This document shows positions 26,101 to 33,223 of a stretch of 64,000 nt of DNA, in pieces (position 1 is the first letter of the stretch; each line of letters starts with the position of its first letter). A program made the position numbers and the translations under genes. The notes beneath the pieces are model-generated. The model did not search any database. It saw only the letters and a list, made by a program, of their open reading frames with translations, and was not told the DNA's origin. This stretch comes from JANXPZ01 sp033853925 (GTDB lineage: Bacteria > Eisenbacteria > RBG-16-71-46): positions 68,952 to 132,951 of the forward strand of contig JAWOLC010000001.1 in NCBI GenBank assembly GCA_033853925.1. The letters are read 5' to 3'.

Positions 26101-26203
26101 TCTGAACACGGATGAGGGAACCCGGGTCCGCTCCGGCGCCTACTTCGTGCGGTTCTCGATCGGAGAGACGACGCGCGTTCACCGACTGCTGCTGGTCCAC
26201 TGA
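23135..26203 (+). CDS. Large secreted protein with Fn3-like and C-terminal FlgD Ig-like sorting domains
   Basis: A 1022-residue exported protein; ATG 23135 follows GGAGG by five bases and begins a signal peptide (MRRLLLLLLALCLASLLPAG). Residues 25-600 are a large region I do not recognise, rich in aromatic residues. From about 600 there are Ig/Fn3-like modules, with one clear Fn3-type unit near 795-890 (VTWQAPGDDGTVG). Residues 929-1022 are a FlgD-type Ig-like domain (FARPSPNPAVGPATISYGIP, then FDVVGRKLRTL and SGAYFVRF), the C-terminal sorting signal common in FCB-group and Eisenbacteria secreted proteins. It is followed by a strong hairpin terminator. The function is unknown. Confidence 0.82.
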   Translation: MRRLLLLLLALCLASLLPAGALAAAIPPDTTEMQEQYAPLEPLQAEIPPPDLIYDSYEATADWDWRAPTYQINNGPGLITVQSPFWIPLEGLEDQDYEPDDGWVLMARNFGTVDVAVEVPFLILYNKYRGTVRLIAYINSTLRENFSSGRVTMRFPTDGPKTKNLNNRSVQLPQSHYLYEPPMSIIALQVGWNYADFTVEYDPNVASVVEPIFVFDIDGLSSNQITLGGIMTTTSKASMGVSDAIPGSYQQLQTFVKNLNKAEKEFGSDLDALTAYQAWVNALEDTTQKKGYQNIIKILNAGKDPLSIIVGLIDLGVSFFGGKKANTQPQIWTSVSNLALEGTMTAQKNVAQVLVRVPGANHNGKPNALPIWDYPLGLVAILDAPPTAYVTSASAYNQLFRDNPCFECGAYLSWFAYMDVLKLDSAVPYAINTSFPGALPVRSVEAAWTFSAPHRRPEGENGYWTLTPPVYRNWVNDLVNAGRWVVIGSADLYHMNYNEYRTQFVPLSQFHQYKPEISRAWLRAEPGYTQMKGITPPVQVRVRFQKPSGNPVDDVFLVKSYDLFWPPSSPLDGRDPWPCPAVTPVWAEPVAPVQPVTAPAPGAMIARGQPWQVQWAVQAGSIDSVEVRLSGDNGATFPTLLGYQLENSGTMEQSALQTLGTQYRVRVRTLNGPAYADDISDGPFTVWGVVEGGVSASISSICAAGASKAHLLVNWTTNVATAGQDKIEVTAPGGSQYATTKSLSQATTNHSITIDMPCATGTYSYQVTSTLDGVESKGDGRTIALGTCLTDCTPPAAVTRLGFVAGHTTGVVTWQAPGDDGTVGQASTYDLRYSINTPITDANFYNMPSQTTPAPGPPGTRQCVEVTLEPCYRYYWALKTADEVPNWSPISNVPTAVAPCYVQKEVMCVEGEDPPPVPCQEPCGSIPGTLEFARPSPNPAVGPATISYGIPADMAGKHFDLSVFDVVGRKLRTLASGDATPGRRTLVWDLNTDEGTRVRSGAYFVRFSIGETTRVHRLLLVH

Positions 26204-26218
26204 CAGTCGTCACCTACG

Positions 26219-26248
26219 GCGGCCGCTCGGGCCTTCCCGGGCGGCCGC
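26219..26248 (+). terminator. Hairpin terminator of the secreted-protein gene
   Basis: A 13-base-pair stem (26219-26231 with 26236-26248, one G-U pair) closes a four-base loop 15 bases after the stop codon. It is followed by a weak T/C-rich stretch. Confidence 0.7.
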
Positions 26249-26306
26249 ATCGCTTCTCATGGCGTCGAATCCGCAGCTCCCTCACCCGTCGCGGAGCACG
26301 AAACGA

Positions 26307-26334
26307 GAGCCCCGAGCCGCGAGGCTCGGGGCTC
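26307..26334 (-). terminator. Hairpin terminator of the S53 protease gene
   Basis: A perfect 12-base-pair stem (26307-26318 with 26323-26334) has a four-base loop that reads TCGC on the minus-strand RNA. It lies 23 bases beyond the stop of the leftward protease gene. On the minus strand it is followed by TCGTTTCGT, a short T-rich tract. It also protects against read-through from the convergent gene. Confidence 0.75.
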
Positions 26335-26357
26335 ATGCTCGTGAGCGATCCCGGGGA

Positions 26358-27587
26358 TCAGAAGCCTGCCGTACCCATGGGGCTGCCCACGCCGGACGGG
26401 AAGTCGTAGCCGAGCAGGGCGCTGAACGAGCCCGCCGAGCCGATCGTCACGTCGTAGAAGTTGGCGCCGCCGAGCCCCCCGTAGATCGCGGTGTCCTCGG
26501 CCGGGCCGCCGCCCCGGTTGCTGCCCGAGGCGTTGACGATGCCCGAGATCACGGGGCAGGAGACGCTGGTGCCCCCGAACACGTACCAGCCGCCGTTCCA
26601 GCGCACCGCGACGCCCGTGCTCGGGTCGGCGTCCGCCGCGACGTCGCCGATCCCGCGAGCGCTCCCGACCACGCCGATGACGCCGTTCTGGTAGGTCGGC
26701 CGGGGCTCGTACTTGCTGGGCCCGCAGCCCGTTCCGCTCCACACCGTCTCGCTCGTGCGGTTGCCGCTCCCGTCCAGAAACAGCGACGTCCCGCACACCG
26801 CGACCACGTTCGGCGAAGCCGCGGGGTAGTTCTGCGTACCGCCCTTGTCCCCCGTGGCGAAGAAGTACGTCACCCCCGGATGGTTGAAGTGGGAGTCGCT
26901 GCCGGTCTCGCCCGAGTACTCGCCGCCGGCCCAGCTGTTCGAGCACTGCTCGGCGCCGAGGATCGTCGCGGCATCGTCGTCCGCGAGATAGAGGTTGCTG
27001 GAGCTGTTCGAGGCGGCCTCGATCAGGACGATCTTCGCGTTGGGCGCCATCCCGTGGGCCCACTCGATGTCCAGGGCCTCTTCCTGGCTCCAGCCACTGT
27101 TGTAGCGCGGCTTCCTCCCCGAGGCGTAGACGACCTGGAGCACCTTGTTGGTGGACGCCGTCACGCTCGTCGAGGACTCCTGAGGAAGGCCGAACTGCGC
27201 GGAGAAGGCGTTGAAGTCCGACAGCGCGAAGGGGTCGTCGAAGGCATCCACGATCACGATCGTGGCCGAGCCTCCGTTGGCGGGGACGCCGTAGGCCTGA
27301 AGGATCTGGGCGGGGCCGTACCCGGCCGGGTTCCCCGTCGCGTTGATGTGTTTGTTCGGGCCGATGTAGATGAGGTGGTTCGTGTGCATCTCTCCGACGC
27401 GGGGCACCGAGGAGTCCGGAATCAGGATGTTCGGGTCGTTCTCGAAAGACGGGCTCTGCGCGGCCGCCGCGGAGGCGTGAGTCGGGACCGACGGAGCCAC
27501 GACGTGCGTCAAGGGATGCTCGCCGCATCCGGAGAGCACGAGTGCCGCGATCAGTGTCCCAAGACCGCCGAAGACTACCTTCTTCAT
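26358..27587 (-). CDS. S53 (sedolisin/kumamolisin-like) serine-carboxyl peptidase lipoprotein
   Basis: A 409-residue protein with a lipoprotein signal peptide (LVLSGC, lipid Cys C21). The S53 catalytic set is present: E169 and D173 in SQEEALDIEWAHGM, the oxyanion Asp D247 in FFATGDKGG, and nucleophile S341 in FGGTSVSCP. The calcium site is DVTIG (379-383) with FPSGVGSP near the end. Typical S53 enzymes have a propeptide of about 180 residues; here only about 50 residues separate the lipid anchor from the catalytic domain. It is a surface- or periplasm-anchored endopeptidase, probably with acid optimum. ATG 27587 has GGGGGAG just upstream. Confidence 0.88.
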   Translation of the reverse strand: MKKVVFGGLGTLIAALVLSGCGEHPLTHVVAPSVPTHASAAAAQSPSFENDPNILIPDSSVPRVGEMHTNHLIYIGPNKHINATGNPAGYGPAQILQAYGVPANGGSATIVIVDAFDDPFALSDFNAFSAQFGLPQESSTSVTASTNKVLQVVYASGRKPRYNSGWSQEEALDIEWAHGMAPNAKIVLIEAASNSSSNLYLADDDAATILGAEQCSNSWAGGEYSGETGSDSHFNHPGVTYFFATGDKGGTQNYPAASPNVVAVCGTSLFLDGSGNRTSETVWSGTGCGPSKYEPRPTYQNGVIGVVGSARGIGDVAADADPSTGVAVRWNGGWYVFGGTSVSCPVISGIVNASGSNRGGGPAEDTAIYGGLGGANFYDVTIGSAGSFSALLGYDFPSGVGSPMGTAGF

Positions 27588-28014
27588 GTTGGTCTCCCCC
27601 CGAGATGGAAGCGCCGGCTCCGGGCGCGGTCTCCCCATTCGGCCACATCTGCACTCTTGATGCGCCCGCTTGGCCTGCCAGCCACAACCTTGCCGTTGCT
27701 CTGACACTTGTCCCGGCCGGATAGCCGGTGCCGGCCGCCTGGCCCCATCGGCGAAGAGCGCCAGGAAGGCATCACGATGACCCCCAGCGGGGCCCCGGGC
27801 CCCCCGCCTTGTGCCGGCAGGGCCCCTTCCTTCAGCACTCGGGACCGTGGTTCCACTCCCTCGACGCTGCCCTGGTTGGCTCCCGCCGGGCCCCGCGCTC
27901 CGGACTGGGTTCACACCGCCCGCGGGTTGCGCGAGAATGCCGCGGGCGTCCCGGCCCCACGGCCGGGTGACCGCGCGCCGGCCGTCCCGGGATGCCGCCC
28001 ATCGGGAGGCTCCC
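27588..28014. other. Intergenic region between divergent exported-protein genes
   Basis: About 425 bases between the leftward protease and rightward racemase genes. No gene with a good ribosome-binding site is seen. It should contain both promoters, but I find no clear hexamer pair. Confidence 0.4.
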
Positions 28015-28815
28015 ATGCGCTCGGTACTGGCTGCCCTCGTTCTCGCCCTCGGACTGCTCCCCGGAACCCCGGTCCTCGCGGCCCCCGCGAAGCCGGTGGC
28101 GCGGCCGCCCGTCCTCCTCGGCATCTTCGGCGGAATGGGGCCCGAGGCCACGGCCGATTGCTACCGCAAGGTGATCGCCGCCACGCCCGCGCAGCGGGAT
28201 CAGGACCACATCCCCACGCTGATCTACAGCCTGCCGCAGGTGCCGGACCGGACCACCGCGATCCGCACCGGCGATCGCCGTATCGTGGCCTGGCTGGTGG
28301 AGGGCGTGACCCGGCTCGAGCGGGCCGGCGCCTCGTTCATCGTGGTCCCGTGCAACACCGCGCACTACTACTGGCGCGAGATGCAGGACGCGGTGCGCGT
28401 CCCGGTGCTGAACATGATCGAGGAGACGGTGGACGAGACGGTGCGGCGGCACCCCGAGGCGAGGACCGTCGGCCTGCTCGCCACCACCGGGACCATCTCC
28501 ACCGGGCTCTACGAGCGAGCCTTCGCCCGGCGCGGTGTGACGACCCTGGTGTGCGACTCGACGGTACAGGAGGGAAAGGTGATGAGGGCGATCTACGCGA
28601 TCAAGTCGGGTCCCGAGCGCCGACTCCCCGAGGACCTGCTCGCCGAGGCCGCCGACCACCTGGTGGCGAAGGGCGCCCAGGTCCTGGTGCTGGGTTGCAC
28701 GGAGACCCCGCTCGCCTTCAACCCGGCCCGGGCCAGGGTGCCCTCCGTGGACGCCACCCAGGTGCTGGCGCGGGCCGCGGTCGCCAAGTACGAGGAGCTG
28801 TCCGCGCAGCACTGA
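28015..28815 (+). CDS. Exported aspartate/glutamate racemase family protein
   Basis: A 266-residue protein; ATG 28015 follows GGGAGG and begins a signal peptide (LAALVLALGLLPGTPVLAAP). The mature part has GIFGGMGPEATADCYRKV, typical of YgeA-type racemases. Both catalytic cysteines are present: C113 in VVPCNTAHYYW and C228 in VLGCTETPL. These cofactor-independent enzymes racemise acidic amino acids and are normally cytosolic, so export is unusual. It is 34 bases upstream of a D-aminoacylase gene that is also exported, suggesting a joint role in D-amino-acid metabolism outside the cytoplasm. Confidence 0.87.
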   Translation: MRSVLAALVLALGLLPGTPVLAAPAKPVARPPVLLGIFGGMGPEATADCYRKVIAATPAQRDQDHIPTLIYSLPQVPDRTTAIRTGDRRIVAWLVEGVTRLERAGASFIVVPCNTAHYYWREMQDAVRVPVLNMIEETVDETVRRHPEARTVGLLATTGTISTGLYERAFARRGVTTLVCDSTVQEGKVMRAIYAIKSGPERRLPEDLLAEAADHLVAKGAQVLVLGCTETPLAFNPARARVPSVDATQVLARAAVAKYEELSAQH

Positions 28816-28849
28816 ACGCGTGCGCGCCCGCGGGCGCGAGGAGGGCACG

Positions 28850-30448
28850 ATGAGCAGGCGCATGTGGTGGCTCGTCCCGGCGCTGGCCGCGCTGGCGCTG
28901 GCGCCGACCCGGGCCGGCGCGGGCGAGCGGTACGACCTGGTGATCCGTTCCGGCCATGTCCTCGACGGGACCGGCAATCCCTGGTACGTGGCCGACCTGG
29001 GCATCACCCGCGGCCGGATCGTGGCGATCGGCGCGATCCCGGCCTCGGCCGGGCGCGCGGTGATCGAGGCGCAAGGGCTCTGCGTCGCGCCCGGATTCAT
29101 CGACGTCCACACCCACGTGGACACGGGCGCGGTCGCCGACCCCACCGTGCGCAACTACCTCCTGCAGGGCGTGACCACCGTCGTCGGCGGAAACTGCGGC
29201 GACTCGCCGCTGCCGCTCGGCGACCTCTTCCGCCGCCTCGAGCGCCGCGGGATCTCGGTCAACTACGCCTCGCTCGTCGGGCACAACACCGTCCGCCACG
29301 CGGTCATGGGCGACGCCGACCGTGCGCCCAGCCCGCCCGAGCTGGCGCGCATGGCCGACCTGGTGCGGCAGGAGATGGCCGCAGGCGCCATCGGCCTGAG
29401 CACGGGGCTCGCCTACCTGCCGGGCCGGTACGCGAAGACGGGCGAGATCGTGGCGCTGGCCCAGGCCACCCGGCCGTGGGAGGGCGTCTACGCCACGCAC
29501 ATGCGCAACCAGGGGATACGCATCCGCGAGGCCATCGAGGAGGCGATCGAGGTGGGCCGCCAGGCCGGCGTGCGGGTCGAGATCTCGCACATCAAGCTCG
29601 CCGACGAGGCGGTGTGGGGCCAGCGCGAGCGCATCACCGAGCCGATCGAGAGCGCGCGGCGCGCGGGCCTCGAGATCTACACCGACCAGTATCCGTACAC
29701 CGCCACCAGCTCGGGCTTCGACAGCAGCATCCCCGGCTGGGCCCTGGCCGGCGGCGTGGACTCGTTTCGCGTGCGCATGAAGGTGCCCGGGCTGCGCGAC
29801 AGCGTGCGGCGCGCACTGGTGGAGAAGCGGCTCACCTCGACCCGCGGCCTCGATCCGCTCGAGCGCATCTACGTGGCCGAGAGCAAGGCGCACCCCGAGA
29901 TCGACGGCAAGACTCTCGCGGGGATCCTCCGGCAGCGCGGCCTGGAGCCGACCGTGGCGAACGCGGCCGAGCTGATCGTCACCCTGATGGAGGACGACCA
30001 GCCGCTCGGCGTGTTCTTCCAGATGGACGAGCGCGACGTCGAGGGGTTGATGACCAACCCCTGGAACATGATCGGCTCGGACGGGGAGGTCGGCTTCCCC
30101 GGACGCGGGAGCCCGCACCCGCGCTACTACGGCACCTTCCCGCGCGTGCTCGGCGAGTACGTGCGCGAGCGGCACGTCCTGCCGCTCGCCGACGCGGTGC
30201 GCCGCATGACCTCGCTCCCGGCGCAGGCCATGCGCTTCGAGGACCGCGGCGTGCTGCGGCCGGGCATGGCCGCCGACATCGTGGTCTTCGCTCCCGACTC
30301 CGTCCGGGACACGGCCACCTTCGCGCAGCCGCACCAGTACCCGTGCGGCATCCGCTGGGTGATCGTGAACGGCAAGGTGACCGCGCACGACGGCGAGGTC
30401 GTCACGCCGAACGCCGGGCGGATCCTGCGGAGCCGGCGGCGCGCGTAG
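28850..30448 (+). CDS. Exported N-acyl-D-amino-acid deacylase (D-aminoacylase family)
   Basis: A 532-residue amidohydrolase with a signal peptide (WWLVPALAALALAPTRAGA). Metal ligands of the D-aminoacylase family are present: H87 and H89 in FIDVHTHVDTG, C116 in GGNCGDSP, His in YATHMRNQG, His in VEISHIKLAD, and the catalytic Asp in MIGSDGEVGFPG. The enzyme removes N-acyl groups from D-amino acids, and some homologues act on N-terminal D-residues of peptides. ATG 28850 is preceded by GAGGAGG. It probably shares an operon with the racemase and is convergent with the DmpA-like peptidase gene. Confidence 0.92.
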   Translation: MSRRMWWLVPALAALALAPTRAGAGERYDLVIRSGHVLDGTGNPWYVADLGITRGRIVAIGAIPASAGRAVIEAQGLCVAPGFIDVHTHVDTGAVADPTVRNYLLQGVTTVVGGNCGDSPLPLGDLFRRLERRGISVNYASLVGHNTVRHAVMGDADRAPSPPELARMADLVRQEMAAGAIGLSTGLAYLPGRYAKTGEIVALAQATRPWEGVYATHMRNQGIRIREAIEEAIEVGRQAGVRVEISHIKLADEAVWGQRERITEPIESARRAGLEIYTDQYPYTATSSGFDSSIPGWALAGGVDSFRVRMKVPGLRDSVRRALVEKRLTSTRGLDPLERIYVAESKAHPEIDGKTLAGILRQRGLEPTVANAAELIVTLMEDDQPLGVFFQMDERDVEGLMTNPWNMIGSDGEVGFPGRGSPHPRYYGTFPRVLGEYVRERHVLPLADAVRRMTSLPAQAMRFEDRGVLRPGMAADIVVFAPDSVRDTATFAQPHQYPCGIRWVIVNGKVTAHDGEVVTPNAGRILRSRRRA

Positions 30449-30506
30449 GCCGCCGCAGATCACGGCCAGATCGCGTCCGCAGCAGCCGGTTCATGAATGG
30501 CCCGGG

Positions 30507-31658
30507 CTAGCGCTGCGCGCGCTTCACCATCTCGGCCACCTGCGCGGCCGGGAGCGCCTCCACCCTGGCGCCGCCCACGCCGGTCGTGGTACGGGCCATG
30601 AAGAGCGAGTTCAGGATCGCCTCCTCCGTCGCCTCGATCGCCGCCAGGAACAGCGGCGAGGCCTCGTCGTTGCGCAGCTCCTCGTGGATCTCCGTGCGCC
30701 CCGCGGAGCGGTGCGCCGTGCGCACCCGCGGATCGGTCGAGAAGGCGACGACGAAGTCGCCGCTGCCGTTCGCCGACACGCCGCCGGTGCGGGCCAGGCC
30801 GAGCATCGCCCGCTTCGCCAGCCGCTCGAGATTCCGCGCCCCGAGCGGCGCGTCCGTCGCGACCACGATCATGCACGAGCCGTCGGCCGCCCGGGTGACC
30901 TCGTCCTTGAGGTAGTAGCGTCCCAGCCGCCGGCCGACCGGGACGCCCGCCACCTGCAGGATGCCGCCGAAGTTGCTCTGGACCAGCACGCCCACGGTGA
31001 AGCCGCCGAGGCTCGGGGGCAGTCGCCGCGACGCGGTGCCGATCCCGCCCTTGAAGCCGAGGCACACGGTCCCCGTGCCCGCGCCGACCGCGCCCTCCGC
31101 GACGGGGCCCCCGCGGGCGCTCGCGAGCGCCTCCAGGACGTGCTCGCGCCGCAGGTGCCGGCCGCGGATATCGTTCAGTCGGCCGTCGTTGGTCTCTCCG
31201 ACCACGGGGTTGACGCTCTGCACCTGCTCGTTGCCCGGCTGCCGGAGGACGTGGTCCACGAGCGCCGCCGCCGCCGTGGGCACGTCGAGCGTGTTGGTGA
31301 GGGCGATCGGCGTCTCGAGGTAGCCGAGCTCCTGCACCTGTGCGATCCCCGTGAGCTTGCCGAAGCCGTTGCCGACGTAGATCGCCGCGGCGCACTTGTC
31401 CTGGAACACGTTCCCCGGGTGCGGAACGACGACCGTGACCCCGGTGCGGACGCTGTCACCCGCGACCAGCGTGACCTGGCCCACGCGCACGCCGGCCACG
31501 TCGGTGATGGCGTCCAGCGGCCCCGGCGGCAGCACGCCCAGCTCGATGCCCCACTCGCGCACGCGACGGTGCTCCGGCGGCGCAGCGGGAGAGGAGGGGA
31601 GCGGAGCGAGGATCAGGAGCACAGCGAGGATCAGGAGCACGGCGAGGATCGTGCGCAT
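30507..31658 (-). CDS. Exported P1 family peptidase (DmpA / L-aminopeptidase-D-Ala-esterase type)
   Basis: A 383-residue protein; ATG 31658 has GGGGAGG upstream and begins a signal peptide rich in Ile-Leu repeats. P1 family features include GVLPPGPLDAITDVAGVRVG, PVVGETNDGRLND, GTVCLGFKGGIGTASR and TGGVSANGSGDFVVAFST. The self-cleavage site should be Gly-Ser in ADGSCMIVVATDAPL, which makes Ser the new N-terminal nucleophile. DmpA releases N-terminal L- or D-residues and hydrolyses D-Ala esters. It faces the D-aminoacylase gene across 58 bases. Function in peptidoglycan- or peptide-derived D-residue recycling is inferred. Confidence 0.9.
   Translation of the reverse strand: MRTILAVLLILAVLLILAPLPSSPAAPPEHRRVREWGIELGVLPPGPLDAITDVAGVRVGQVTLVAGDSVRTGVTVVVPHPGNVFQDKCAAAIYVGNGFGKLTGIAQVQELGYLETPIALTNTLDVPTAAAALVDHVLRQPGNEQVQSVNPVVGETNDGRLNDIRGRHLRREHVLEALASARGGPVAEGAVGAGTGTVCLGFKGGIGTASRRLPPSLGGFTVGVLVQSNFGGILQVAGVPVGRRLGRYYLKDEVTRAADGSCMIVVATDAPLGARNLERLAKRAMLGLARTGGVSANGSGDFVVAFSTDPRVRTAHRSAGRTEIHEELRNDEASPLFLAAIEATEEAILNSLFMARTTTGVGGARVEALPAAQVAEMVKRAQR
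31605..31640. repeat. Two-copy 18-bp tandem repeat in a signal-peptide region
   Basis: Two identical 18-base units (31605-31622 and 31623-31640) and a partial third copy encode the repeated hydrophobic core of the DmpA-like signal peptide. The repeat preserves frame, so copy-number change would only alter core length. Confidence 0.85.
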
Positions 31659-31803
31659 CGCGGAACCTCCCCGGGCGACGATGGACTCGCGGAGCCGCGG
31701 TGAAGTGAAGTGGGCTCGGCGCATGCGACCACTCTACTCCCTCACGGACCGCCGATCTCGGTCGGGCCGGCGGCCCGGATGACGAAGGCCGCGCCCGGCG
31801 CCC

Positions 31804-32502
31804 TCAGTGCGTGAACAGCCAGGCCCCGCCGGCGAGGATCAGCGCGGCCGCCGCGCGGCGCACCCAGACCGTCGCGGTCTGGAGCCATCCGGGGCGGGCG
31901 AGCGCCGCGGCCGCGCCCACCGAAGTCCCAGCCAACAGCAGCAGCAATGAGTGCCCCAGGCCGTAGGCGAAGAGCAGACCCCCCGCCCGGGGCGGGCCGA
32001 TCTGCGGCACCAGTCCCAAGAGCAGCAGCAGAACCGGCCCGGTGCAGGGTAGCGAGACGACTCCGAAGACGAAACCCAGCGTGAGCGCGCCGAGCACGCC
32101 CGCGGCGCGCGCCACGACCGCCGGCATGGGGATGGCCGGCAGGCGGAGCCACCCCAGGAGATGGAGGGCCGCGACGAGGCACACGGCCACGATGACGTAG
32201 CGCCACCACGGCGCGCCCAGGAGCGCGGCGGCGCCGGCGAACACGCTGAAGAGCAGCGCCAGCTCGAGGGCGAAGCCCACCACGAAGAGGAGGGAGAACC
32301 CCAGCGTCCGCCGCCACGGGCGCTGCGCCACGCCCTGTCCCACGAGGCCCGCCGAGAACCCGACCAGGAGAGGGACCATGACCAGCACGCACGGGTTGAG
32401 CGCGGTCAGGGCTCCGCCCAGGAACGCAGCGAGCGGCGCGAGGGCGGGGTTCTGGGCGATGACGGCCGCCAGGTGCTCGCTGAGGCTCTCGATGGGGTCC
32501 AC
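31804..32502 (-). CDS. ccdA: CcdA/DsbD-like thiol-disulfide transmembrane protein
   Basis: A 232-residue six-helix membrane protein of the CcdA/DsbD family. The two redox cysteines lie in LNPCVLVMVPLLVGF near residue 37 and SLPCTGPVLLLLLGL near residue 150. The family moves electrons from cytosolic thioredoxin to periplasmic thiol proteins. It starts four bases after the stop of an exported thioredoxin-like gene, its likely partner, and ends the minus-strand arsenic operon. A role in keeping arsenic- or metal-handling thiols reduced is inferred. Confidence 0.88.
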   Translation of the reverse strand: MDPIESLSEHLAAVIAQNPALAPLAAFLGGALTALNPCVLVMVPLLVGFSAGLVGQGVAQRPWRRTLGFSLLFVVGFALELALLFSVFAGAAALLGAPWWRYVIVAVCLVAALHLLGWLRLPAIPMPAVVARAAGVLGALTLGFVFGVVSLPCTGPVLLLLLGLVPQIGPPRAGGLLFAYGLGHSLLLLLAGTSVGAAAALARPGWLQTATVWVRRAAAALILAGGAWLFTH

Positions 32503-32506
32503 GCGA

Positions 32507-32917
32507 TTACCGGGCCGCGACGGGACGCAGGGTCACGCCGAGGCTGTCCCTGAAGATCCGCTCGATCTCCTCCCGGGCGAAGAAGCCCTCGTGCCGGAAC
32601 CGCTCCCGCCCCGTGCGGTCGAAGAAGATCTGGGTGGGGATCAGCCGGATCTTGTAGGGCCGCCCGGCGTCAGGGTCCTGCCACACGTCCACGAACTGCA
32701 CGTCTACCGCGCCGGCGTAGTCCACCTTGAGAGCCTCGAGAATGGGCGCCATGCGCTTGCACGGGATGCACTTCCCGGCGCCCAGGTCCACGAGGCGCGG
32801 GAGCGGCGCGGGCGAGGCGGTGCGGACCGGTCTGTGCGTCTTGCCGGCGGCCGCCGGCGAGGCGACGAGCAGCGCTCCGACGAGCAGGGGGATGGTGACT
32901 ACGAGGCGACCGATCAC
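32507..32917 (-). CDS. Exported thioredoxin-fold protein
   Basis: A 136-residue protein starting at GTG 32917 with AAGGAG upstream. A signal peptide (VVTIPLLVGALLVASPAAAG) precedes a thioredoxin fold with active site KCIPCKRM (CxxC) and a cis-Pro region RLIPTQIFF. It should be a periplasmic disulfide reductase or oxidase. It lies between the arsenic transport genes and the ccdA-like gene, which probably supplies its electrons. Confidence 0.87.
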   Translation of the reverse strand: MIGRLVVTIPLLVGALLVASPAAAGKTHRPVRTASPAPLPRLVDLGAGKCIPCKRMAPILEALKVDYAGAVDVQFVDVWQDPDAGRPYKIRLIPTQIFFDRTGRERFRHEGFFAREEIERIFRDSLGVTLRPVAAR

Positions 32918-32976
32918 GGGAGTTCTCCTTGGACTGGGCTCCTCACGCGGGGCACGCACCTCGGCGCGACGCGAGC

Positions 32977-33210
32977 TCAGGACAGCAACTGTTTGAGCTG
33001 CTCGACCGACGGCACTCTGCCGGCGAGCTTCACCTGGCCGTCCACCACGAGTGCCGGCGTGGACATGACCCGGTACCCGACGATCACGTTCAAATCGGTG
33101 ATCTTCTCGACTTCGCACTCCAGGCCCAGCTCCCGCACGGCCTGGCGGGTGCGCTCGTATAGCACCCTGCAGTTGCCGCAGCCGGGTCCGAGGACTTCGA
33201 TGGATCTCAT
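32977..33210 (-). CDS. Small thioredoxin-like redox-active disulfide protein
   Basis: A 77-residue protein of the redox-active disulfide protein 2 type: IEVLGPGCGNCRVLYERT holds the CxxC, and RVMSTPALVVDGQV gives the cis-Pro and last strands. These small glutaredoxin/thioredoxin-like proteins are typically encoded beside DUF318 permeases in metalloid clusters, exactly as here (13 bases downstream of the permease). It is cytosolic and may deliver or reduce the permease substrate. Confidence 0.9.
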   Translation of the reverse strand: MRSIEVLGPGCGNCRVLYERTRQAVRELGLECEVEKITDLNVIVGYRVMSTPALVVDGQVKLAGRVPSVEQLKQLLS

Positions 33211-33223
33211 GGCGGCCCCTCGA

